Shown piece by piece: positions 22,801 to 34,400 of a stretch of DNA of 64,000 nt (positions are counted from its first letter, which is position 1; each line of letters opens with the position of its first letter). The position numbers and the translations under genes are program-made. This DNA is from Rostratula benghalensis (lineage: Eukaryota > Chordata > Aves > Charadriiformes > Rostratulidae): positions 558,592 through 622,591 of the forward strand of contig VXAI01000380.1 of NCBI GenBank assembly GCA_013399305.1. Direction: 5' to 3'. The notes under the pieces were generated by a model. It did not search any database and was not told the origin of the DNA. It saw only the letters and a program-made list of their open reading frames with translations.

Positions 22801-23590
22801 GACAGTTCAACAAACTTTTTAGCAGCAGCAGCACATTTTGCTGCCATTTAGACAGTCTTATAAGTATAAGCTTTATTAATAGGTTAGCATCAAAGTTTTA
22901 CAAGTTGCAGAGCCAATTTTCACACAGTTATCTTTTATTCAATGCTGCTGGAGTACTGCATTCTACAAAAGCAGCCTCAGGAGCAAAAGCCATAATCAAA
23001 TGTGCACTCACACACACACAGATTGGCAAAGTGATTCCCGTGCCAAATACAGGGAAAAAAAAAAAAAGACAATTTCACATTTACTCTTTTCACAAGACCA
23101 CGAAGTCAGAAGCAGAGGAACAAATTGGTAATGTTTAAATTCAGATCGTACTCTCATTTGGAAGCAGGTTGGCTTGATGAAATTAAAATTGAAACAAAAA
23201 AAGTCGCAGTGTGGCATTCCTCTCCTTCCTTAGTATACTTGAAGAAAAAAGATGCCCGGGTTAAGTCAGTTATAGTTTTCATAATAGGCAGCATAAAAGC
23301 AAGACACACCAACAGTCAAAGGCCAGCAGAGGATCTGTGTCCCTGAATTACACGCACACTGTGGCAGGATACGAGTGTACCGCATTTATATAAAAATATA
23401 TTCAGCGTTTAATGAACTCTGAACTCTGCTAGGCCAGCTTTGCAATAGAAGCTGTATTTTCTGTATGCATTAATTTTAACTTATTTCCACAATACTTTTC
23501 AGATACTTCTTTGTGGACTATTTTTTTAAGGCTAAAGAATGGTGACAAAACTAATCATCCTTTTTATCTGCACTTGCTCTTTACTTCTAT
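19860..23590. other. Intergenic or KNDC1 3'-flanking sequence, no gene seen
   Basis: AT-rich sequence without recognised repeats. Part of it may be KNDC1 3' UTR, since minus-strand AATAAA hexamers recur (for example at 22871). An 88-codon frame at 20716-20982 (+) has an ATG start but no recognisable features. Confidence 0.35.
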
Positions 23591-23591
23591 C

Positions 23592-23603
23592 TTTATTTTT
23601 ATT
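23592..23603 (-). terminator. Possible KNDC1 poly(A) signals (two AATAAA)
   Basis: Two adjacent AATAAA hexamers on the minus strand lie about 210 nt past the KNDC1 stop codon. They are the first canonical signals in the 3' direction. Longer 3' UTRs are possible because further hexamers follow. Confidence 0.4.
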
Positions 23604-23813
23604 CTTTTGACCTATCACCCAGTTGCCAGGGATGCAAATCTCATTCATCAGCATTTTATAATCCCATGTTAGGAAATATAATTATTTCAACTTGAGATAG
23701 TATTTTAAGCCACTGCATTTAAGTATTTGCTTGGGAGTTGGTCCAGGAGACGAAGTCAACTTAATCCAGTTTTGTGACTGACACTTGGAACAGAACAGGT
23801 GAAATGTGCACAA

Positions 23814-26800
23814 CTACTGAAATATTGCCTTCATTCTGCGCAATGTGTCCTGAATTTTTCGAGAATGTTTTTCTGTTGGTATCTGATGGAAGTTGGCACA
23901 GTTGTCAGCAGCCAAGGCAGAAACATCTGAATCTTTATAACGAGTTATTCTTTGTCTGAGGTAAGACTGCAGCTTGAAATCTGGTGTGTATGTATATGGA
24001 TTCTCTTGAAATGCATGAACTTGGCTCACAACTTTTGCAATATTTCTTGAAAGAGGAAAAAAGAAAGAAAGAAAAAAAAAAAAAAGATTAGTTTGGTTTG
24101 CTGATGATTAAAAAAAACCACCCCAAAAGCCAAAACCAAAACTGCAAATACCAAACTAAAGGAAATTCAAAGGCATTCTCTTCTACAGTATAAGTCCCTT
24201 TAGTCAGGTATCAAAATGACTGAAACAATTTCAGCTAATTGAAATGTTGTGTTAGCTCCTATTGCCCCCTTAGACAATATTCTATTTTTAAAAGTTAGGT
24301 GACATACATGTATAATTAAAAAAATTACCGAAGTTTAGTCCACTTGTGTGCTCCATTTGTCATCGTGAACCCTCCAGTTTCAAGTTGTTGGACATGCATT
24401 GCCAAAACATGGGCTGATGGAATTGTTGGGAGTGTTTTGAATCTTTCTCCTTCCATCAAGCACAAACTGTCACTTTTTAAAAACACCTAGTTGGAAAATG
24501 CACAGAGACAAATCTCACTTTAAGTATTGGGGCAGGTTTTACTAGAGCTTCTCCACTTCATGTGCTTAGGACTACATATTTATTTGCCATGAATTTTACC
24601 TTTTGGCAGTGAAGTTGAAGACAACACTAGGAATTAATCTGGTAGCAAACATTTTAAAGTACACAAATTAAAAAAAAATAATCAAAAGACAGTTCATACA
24701 GAATTTTAATTGTTCTAAACCACAGCCAAAATTAAAGTGTAGAACTTTACAATTTGTAATTGTATAGATCAGCAGGAGAATGCCTGTACTAAAATAAACA
24801 TTTAAGATTTTTCAAGACTACAGCCACAAAACTCCTGCAGAAATCATCAGAAAAAGCGTATCTAACGTCCTAGATTGCTGTGAAATTTCTTTCTTAATTT
24901 TTAGCAACACACAGGATACATTTTTGAGAAATACCACCATGAAAATGAATGTAAATGCTTGGATTAAGAGTCAGAAGTCTTAAACTGTATTATGAAGGAA
25001 ATATTAATTCAAAGTTAAAGACTTTATACTATACCTCAACAGCCTTGAGTTCCTCCATTATCTCAGCTACTTTTGCAGGTAAAATTTTCCAGGCCTTACA
25101 ATAAAAAAATAATAATATATTTTTGGTTTTCATATTAATGTCCATATTGGAACAAGCTTATGTTAAGCAAAGTAATTACAGAGCAGAGTGCCAAACTTAC
25201 CGGTAACTGTCGTACAATAAGATTTTCCAAGCCTGCTAGGATTTGCATTGCAGTAGCAAAATTTCTTTGTTCATAGCAGCATTTTCCTATGAGAAGAAAT
25301 TTTGATAACAAGCTCACCTGCAACTGAAAAGAAAAAATTAAGATAGACTATATATATATATATATATAATATGCTAAATATATATATAGTAAATCTACAT
25401 AATACAATTAAATGGAGGGAGAAGAGATGTGTTTTATTTTTGTATTTGGTATCAAAATAGTTGACTGTAGTAACATTTCCCCCCAAGACAAAGGTTTCTT
25501 TTTCCTGGCACCAAGGTGTCCTTGTTGAAGTCTGACATTTGTTGTCCTCGGGCAACCCCCTTCTTGTATTCTAGTAGGTTTTGACACCCGCAACTACCAA
25601 ACACCCAAGACACAACTTGTGGCAACAACTCCAATTGTTAACTGCCCACTCACAGGTGTATTTCTGAATATTTCTTGCAGCTTAATAACAAATAAAAAAC
25701 TGCTTCATAGTTCATACTGGGATAAACCGATGACGAACCTTAGCTGTGTGACATGTTACAATTTCAGCAGCAATCCAGGTGCTGATACCGTCTGCGTATC
25801 TTAGTAACTGTAGAAGGTACTGGTCTTGTATGCACTTCGACAGAAACAGGTTACAGACTTTAAGTGATACTGCCTCAGAAGAAACAGCTCTATGGAGAAA
25901 ATGAGGAAAAAAGGTAAAAATAATTCATCCTGATTTGGGATTTTCAAAGAAAGTCCTGATCTGTGAAGATGCCAACTTCTAACTGTTTAAAATAATTTTG
26001 CAGTGCTTGCAGTCTTGATTTTATAACCTTTTACAAAGTACACAGCAAGCTATATTACTTTTTCTTTGTTATAATTACCAGATAATTATATGTGATTACA
26101 AGATAAGCATATGCAGTATACATTTCTGTACATACAGGCACCTTCATCACTTGTTACTGAAAAAAACCAAACCATTCAACCTGACACAAAATAACACCAA
26201 GAAATCCAAATTCATTAAAAACTGCAACTACGTAAGAAATAAAGCCTGATGCCCAGTAACACCACACAGTCTCCAAAGCCTGAACCTCAAACCAGTATTT
26301 ACCAGCTGATTTAGCCTCTGCCATTTAACAGCCTGTAAATGATGAGCTGCTTCAGGTGTTCATTCGCTATCCTTAAACAAAATAGTTACTACAGGTAGTG
26401 CAATTAACAAGTACTAATTAGAAGCTAGCTGAATCCACTGAAGATGTAAGAAGTAGACCATGAGCAAATACAATTAGGTCCATGTGGGTTGATGAAAACA
26501 TTAATTACTATTCAGCAAGTAATATAAATAGGTTGTTAGCCACTCTATTCTTATGTATCTGTGAATACTGGTACTTGATCTAACCAACAGTGCAAAAATG
26601 AACATAGAGAGTCTCCATCCACGTTCAGAACCCAACTGCACATGAGGGTACCTGCTGGAGGGTAGGAAAGGCTTTGCAGAGGGACCTGGACAGCCTGGAC
26701 AGGATGGGATGAGGTTCCACAAGGGCAAGTGCCGGGTCTTGCCCTTGGGTCACGCCATCCCCTGCAGCGCTCCAGGCTGGGGGCAGAGTGGCTGGAGCTG

Positions 26801-28421
26801 CCTGGCAGGAAAGGAGCTGGGGGGGTTGGAGGGCTGTGGGCTGAAGAGGAGCCAGCAGTGTGCCCAGGTGGGCAAGAAGGCCACCAGCATCCTGGCCTGT
26901 GTCAGCAACAGTGTGGGGAGCAGGACTCAGGAGCTGGGGGGGTTCAGCCTGGAGAAAAGGAGGCTGAGGGGAGACCTTCTGGCTCTCTCCAACTCCCTGA
27001 AAGGAGGGGGCAGCCGGGGGGGGTCGGTCTCTTCTCCCAAGTCACAGCCCAGGGGACAAGAGGAAATGGCCTCCAGTTGCCCCAGGGGAGGTTCAGGTTG
27101 GGGATGAGGGACAATTTGGACAGGGAAAGGGTTGTGAAGGCTTGGCCTGGGCTGCCCAGGGCAGGGGTTGAGGCCCCATCCCTGGAGGGATTGAAAAGCC
27201 GGGTTGACCTAGTGCTGAGAGACATGGGTTAGGGATGGGCTGTTGGCTTTTTTTATCAGAGTTAGGGTGACAGTTGGACTGGATGATCTGAAAGGTCCCT
27301 TCCAGCCTAGGCGACTCTACGATTCATGGTCGCAGGCAACCTGCTCTAGCTGACCATGCCCACGGCAGGGTCACTGGACTATACAATCTTGAGAGGTCTT
27401 TTCCAGCCTCATCTACTCTGTGATGGCCAATGATATTTTATGTACATACACACAAGTATCAATTATCAATTAGCCTGTTTCAGGAACTGTTACGATTTTT
27501 TTCTGACAAAATCTCTGAAGCAACCCCACTAACACAAGTCTTCAGCCTGATTCACTTCAGATTTGAAGAAATTTCCTTGCAAATGTGCCCTACCACATAT
27601 GTGTATATGCATATACATACACTTGTATAAAATATCCTGAAATTAAAAAAACCCATGTAAACGGTCTATCTAGTCTATCAAAATGATAGCAAGTTTTTAA
27701 AATGTTTCTCTTTTCCTGGATGTACTGAAGGTGTAACACAGCAAGTTATTGTGCAGCAACAGAATAGAAGGGCAGCTAAAATAAACAACTTACTTCTGGA
27801 CAGCAACACATTTGTCTTTAACACCAAGCGCTCTTGAATTTAGAAAGTGTACTGGGTGACATTTATGAAATACTTCCTAAACAAAAAGAGCAAGATACAT
27901 CTGTTGTTAGATCTAGCAGTTCTAAAATGCTCAGGGATAAAAATAACAGAGGTTCCCCCTGCCCCACCACCGCCTTCAGCATATTTATCAGAGGGATCAC
28001 AGCCCAAGAATGGAATTAGCCATTCTAAATTGTTTCTATAGAGATTTCAAGGGAAAAAAAAAAAAGATTATTTTAATTAAAAATCTCACAAAATAGTATG
28101 AAATAAGCTGGAAACAGGGTTGGGAAATGGTAGAGAGAGGAGGCTGAGTGTAAAGTAAGAAAATAGGTGTTATTTTTACTTCCAAGTCAACATAAACCTT
28201 TGTACCTGTTGCAATAATGTCAGCTGACAACAAAGCTGTTGCACACTGTATTCTATTAAGAGATACGGTCCCACTTCATCTGCTCTAGCAAAGGAGACTG
28301 GGAATTCTTCTGTAAAACTGTTATAGCATGGCTTTGGCAAAACTGATGAAATACTGTGCAGTCGCTCGCTCTGATACGGTGCAATCGGTCCCAGACCTTT
28401 GGAAAGTTTCCAGTTAAAGTT
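23814..28421 (-). CDS. KNDC1: KNDC1 exons: RasGEF catalytic domain and C-terminus
   Basis: Eight exons encode visible residues about 1472-1811. Landmarks are [14 protein letters not shown] (start of the exchange core), [51 protein letters not shown] and [18 protein letters not shown]. The protein ends RRMKAIFQ followed by TAG. All eight are joined by GT-AG introns in consistent phase. Catalytic-core segments keep the Cdc25-type order without gaps, so exchange activity is probably intact. Confidence 0.93.
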
Positions 28422-31400
28422 CTGCAGAAAACAAAATAAGTAAAGACACAACTTCTCTAAAGCAATCATTATGTCTCCCCTCGATTTAACTTTCTGGAAT
28501 GTTTTTTTTTTTTTAGAGAAACACCTCTGTGGATGCAAAAGTTAAAGGTTAGCCTAGATGCTAATTGGTTCATTCCACATTGCTATTCCAAGCTACTCTA
28601 ATAAACAGAGCTGATGATGAGCCTGAGCAGGAGGCTAACGGATCTCAAGCAGCAAACAAAAGTTCTCCGTACTCAAGCTTGCTGCCATACAGTAGTTTAT
28701 ATTGTGAATTTTTATATAGAAGTCTCTTACTATTTATTGTACTCTTTTTATTTAGAATCAAACAGCCCCTTCCAGAGAAATAGTTATTTTTCCGTTATAT
28801 TCCATTCTTCCATCTTCCAGCACCATTATGATGCAGTGCCAATAAGAGAAGTCCAGGTCTTCTCTATTCTGCTTGCCCTTTATTGGTTGAATCCCTGCTA
28901 TACCCTGTGGAATTCTGAACCTTTATGAAGAGGCTGGTTCTAAATTCAACTTGCACGTTACTGATACATTTGACTTCCACATGTCATTTTGGTCACTCTG
29001 TAGAGAGATCTTGTTTTAGGAAATGCTTACAGTGTGCTCCAGCTTCTGGAGTTGCCTTTCACTAGCACACTACGTGTGTGAATCAGCAAATACAGACAAA
29101 AGTTCAGGCAAGTTTTTGCTACAAGCTTTGAAGTTGTAGCAGGAAACCCCTCACTCCCCATTGTTACCCTGTATTTATAGATTTAGCAACATACATGCCT
29201 AATAAAAAGTACTAATGTTTGACAATGGGGAAAATGTCTCCTAGTAACTAAGAGTCACATGCTGGTATCAAGGATGAAGAGTTCAACTCTTCTCAAAATT
29301 TTGATTATCTGATCTACTATTACTGAAACAGCTGATAAGGTGCAATTAAGGCTTAAGATGACTTCCACAGCTATGGAACTGTTCAGGTTTTAGAAACTTG
29401 CAAAAGAAAATTTAAAATGCAGGTACATAATGTTTTCTAAATGAGGATCAAGAATGCTATGGGGTTGGAAAGGACCTCTGGAGATCATCCAGTCCAACTC
29501 CAGCCAAAGCAGATCAACCTAGTGCCAGTTGCAGAGGAATGCATCCGGGTGGGTTTTGGATGTCTCTTTGGAGACTCCACCAACTCTCTGGGCAGCCTCT
29601 GCCAGGGCTCTGCCACCCTTGAACAAGATCCTCCTCATGTTTAGATGGAACTTCCTATGTTCATTTGTAGGCCCTAAGCTGGATAATTTAGTATTTGTCA
29701 AAAAATAATATATGGAAATGTGGTCTATATGGTGCAGAGTGAAGAAAATACATCCCTTTCTTGAAACATTTTCTGACATCTTTTTACATAGAGAATGTAA
29801 CGTTTTTCTGTCCTCCTCGCCCTCCTCTTCGCATTTGTCCATGCTGGAGCACTGATGAGCACTGCCACTTTTTCTGGCAGAAGTATCCTGAAGCAATGAC
29901 AACAAGTGTTCTCCATAGCCATTTAATGGAGCAACCTGTAAATGCAAAGCAGGTTAACAGAATCACAGAATCACAGACTATCATGGATTGGAAGGGACTT
30001 TGAAAGCTCATCCAGTCCAATCCCCCTGCCAGAGCAGGAACACCCAGAGCAGGTCACACAGGAACGTGTCCAGGAGGGGTTTGAATGTCTCCAGAGAAGG
30101 AGACTCCACCACCTCTCTGGGCAGCCCCTGCCAGTGCTTCCTCACCCTCACCCTGAAGAAGTTTTTCCTCATATTTCAGTGGAACCTCCTGTGTTCCAAC
30201 TTGCACCCATTGCCCCTTGTCCTGTCATTGCCTGTTCCTGAGAAGAGCCTGGCTCCATCCTCCTGACACTCACCCTTTCCAGATTTAGAAACATTCAGGA
30301 GGTCACCCCTCAGTCTCCTCTTCTCCAAGCTCCAGAGACCCAGCTCCCTCAGCCTTTCCTCCTCTGGGAGATGCTCCACTCCCTTCAGCATCTTTGTAGC
30401 CCTGCCCTGGACTCTCTCCAGCAGTTCCCTGTCCCTCTGGAGCTGAGGGGCACAGAACTGGACACACTATTCCAGATGGGGTCTCAATATCGATCTCAAT
30501 ATCCCATCAGTTATAAGCAAGACACAACATAGTTCTAAGATTCATGTCTGTCCAAACCCAGACATATTGAACATAGCTGTCAAAGACAGCATTATTTTTT
30601 TTTACTTTAATTGTAATGAGAACATTTTTTCTAATGACAATCTTACATATTGATGTAAGATAATATATAATAACATAGATAAATAGAATATACATAATTT
30701 GATGTTTTTTTCTTAAAGCTTCTTATGAAATTCTGACTTACCTTGGAAGAAATAAATTCTTTTAGGGTACACAAGAGACCAGCATTTGTTGCAAAGTCTA
30801 CACTGTAGCAGTCTTCAATCCAAGCCTGCAGGATGTAGAAACTGCGGTTACATATTTTGGTAAGTGATGCGGAAGGATCCAGGCTTGCACTGGTGAGAAA
30901 AAAAAGGCACTTATTTCACCAAAATTGATATCCAATTCCAATTTAAAAATAAGTGATGAAAAAACCCCAAGTATTATCTGCTATTGACCGTCCAATCTTA
31001 AATTCTTACGTTTCACGTCTCTCGAATCCATGGCTCTAGGGAAACAAAGCTGTGGTTGTTCTTACCACCCATCACTGACGGCTCGGAGTCAGAGGGAAAA
31101 AGAATGAAGCACGCTGTCAAACATAGCACTTGCTCTGGTTTCATTCTCACTTGTCAGGACAGTCTTACAAATACATCAACCTTCGGTTTCATTAAGTAGT
31201 TCTTTCAGAAACAGCTATTTGCCACTGGGGGTGGGAGCCAATTGTACTTTTTCACAGGAAATTACTTTACCTGGATAAAGTGCTGCTGATTCTATCAAGA
31301 AGAAACTGCAAAAATTCTTCTTGTGTGCAGAAATAGCGAAACGTGTAGAGAAACTGCTGTACGTAACCTTCTAAAAATGCATTTCTGGAAGTATAAGAAA

Positions 31401-34400
31401 AACTTCAGAGAAGCAAGAACAAAATTTCTTCTTGCATTACAGTACAGTAACAGAAAAAAACCTCCTCAAATATCAAGAATTAATAAGAATTTTAAATTCT
31501 CAAGCTCTATATAAAACCTTGATTCCTTTTTATTTTATTTTCACCCATCAAATATTGTCCAACACTGAAAGCATATTTAATAAAAAAAAATTTCACTACT
31601 TGCAATGTTGTGAGGAACCATTTCAAATTTCTATTATTATCAAAAGTTACATTCTAAATAGCATGGAAAAGCATATTTAATTTTCTTTTTTTTTTTTGGC
31701 TATAATATCACATGATATTGTTTTAAATGATTTTTATTATAATACCAGCCTAAAAAGTAGATACTCTAAGGAAGAAGACATTTCCTGTAGTTCTAATTAG
31801 AGCAGTAGTTGCTTTAACAACAGAATATACTTATATACATATTAAAAATGAGTGCATTTTAACTTTTTATCTATACACACGCACTCTCAAGGTCTTAACA
31901 CAGGTAAATTGTCCTGGTTTCCTGATGGCTTACAGCTAACCATGAACCTATATGTTTTCACATCCAGACACTATCAATGAGAATTATCAAATTCTATGTT
32001 CTGAAGAATTGTTATACTGTTGGCAGTAACCTAAAGCCTTGATTCCATGACAACTATCAGAGCAAAACCTCAAATAAGTAAAGGATAAAAAAAAGTTATT
32101 GCTTTTTGTTTTATTATCAAATGCTTCAAGTTTTACTCAAATCCAAACTTAGCAGTTTGGCTTATTTCTTACCAGACTGTCTTTTGGCATTTCCATGCCT
32201 ATTTCTGTAAATAAATGTTCATAGAAATAAGATTCAACATGATAGAGAAGAATTTGTGCAATGTTGAGTAACTAGGAGTTAGCCCAGAGCCTGTTTCTTC
32301 CCGAGTTAGCAACTGTGCCTCAACCCACTCCCAATTAAGGATGAGCAAAATATACTATACCTAGAATATAAATAAGCCATTAAGCCAAGCGGTGTACCAG
32401 CCTGCAGAACTCTTAGTCCAACGTGGTTATTACGTTGGTGTTTCTCTGTGCCATAGCAAAGGAGCAATGATGACTCCTCCGCAGGCGCCACGTCCACAGG
32501 ATCAGCTCTGCCATTGTGAATGACTGTGGGCAGCGCGCAGGACTCCACACCCCACTGCTCTGCATACATCATCTGCTCACAGACACAAAGCCAGGAAAAA
32601 TAAAAATAGGAAAATTCAGGAAAATAAAGAGGAGAATTGACACAAAATGCAGACAACTTAACCTAAAACCAAACCATGTTTCATGCAGTTGCTTCCCCCC
32701 TGCCCTTTTAAAACAATACTAGTAGAAATTACCTTTATTTTATTAATTCTTTTAGATCCTACTTAATTTGGCACACAAAACTTTTCATGTTTCGTCTAGT
32801 GACTTGACCAGCCCCTGCACTGACGCAGTATTGAAATGACAAATGAAACACAAGCAAAATAAAGTCTGACTTGCCTGCACATATTTCTTCACCAGTTCAA
32901 GAAACTGTACTTTTGATTTCATCTCCTGTAGCTGTCCTCTCAATTTGGGCAACATAGATTTAGTTTCAGGACCTTTAGATTTAAAACACACAGTGTAAGA
33001 ACATCAATGATTCTGATTTACAGAAAAAAGAAAATCCTTAAAAAAATACACTCCTTTCATTACTGACAAGTTGCTGTAATTCTACCTTTGCTGCTTCTTC
33101 CTTTCTGCAATAGTTTCTGGTAAAACTTTATGGTCTTTCTGTAATTTCTTGTCTCCATCATTAACAATTGTTCTAGTTCCTATTTAAAGGGAAAAAAGAT
33201 TCTGATCAGAACTGTTCTAGTAGGAAACTGTTTTAAAAGAGAATTGCTTTTTATGAAAACAACAACATCCAAACAAACAAGAACACAGTATTAAGCAGGA
33301 GAAGCCTATCTTTCCCACCTGTGCTTACAGGCAGGAATCAGCAGGGATCACCTGTACCCAAGTCATTCCACAATTCTGCAACTTAAAAACTGGAGCTGGT
33401 TTGTGCCTGGTGAGACCGAAATCTCTCTGAATCCGTTTATAAAATTAAGCCTTGTTCAAGAACATTTTTACAAGTTACAACTCAGAAGTCACCCAGAATT
33501 AAGTGATGGGTTCTCAAATCAGTGCAGACCCCAGAAATGCTCTGAGCTATAAGCAGCTGACCTCTATTTGCAGCAAGAACTGAATACTTGACTGGAAGCA
33601 ATGGTTTATGAGTAAGTATAATTACATTATATTAAAAAACAGGTCAGAAAGTAGACAGGAGAGCTGCTCAATAAATAAGGGTTGTATTAATTTTGAAGTT
33701 CAGCTCATGTAAATGTATATATTTTATATAATTAAAAAACCTAAATTTATATAAATTATATAACTTCAGCAATGGATAGAAGTGAAAGAATATTAGGCAT
33801 CTCACCATAACATCAAATTTAATGTAGGCATTTATATTAGTTTGCATGTCAAAGGTTTCATTATTTTCCCAACCAATGGAAATAGGCCATCTACCTTAGG
33901 TTCAGCTTCTTATTTATTATGAAATAACAAACGTGATGGGTGTTTGTCCTAGTTTGAGGTAAAAGGAACCAATTTTCTGTTCAGTAACTTTACTTTTTTA
34001 GCTGGGCCTCTTCTAACTAAACTCTGAAATAACGTGTATTGTTCAGAACCCATCCACTCAGTAGACAGTCGTAAGACCTGATCACACCAAGGGATGGTGC
34101 AGAGGGGCTCTTGCTTACACTCATTGCTGGAACAGCCAAGGGCAGGGAATTTTGTTATTTGCCCTGTTGGAGGGTCAGAAGCTGAAAAGCATCGAGGGGT
34201 CACCCCTGTGGGGAGGAACGGTCAGGACAGGAGACCCGAACCTGACCAACAGGGTGTTCCATCCCATCTGCATCCTGCTGAGTAGAAAAGTTGAGGGATC
34301 AAAGGGTCAATTCTGTTTCTTTGATAGCCGATGTCTGAGGAGGACCCCATCTGTTCATGTCTTTGACCCCAATCCCAGCATTCCTGACTCCAGAGCTGGA

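Noticed and set aside
26729..27232. 167-codon + strand open frame
   Set aside because: It lies within a CR1 fragment and represents retrotransposon ORF2 remnants, not a host gene.
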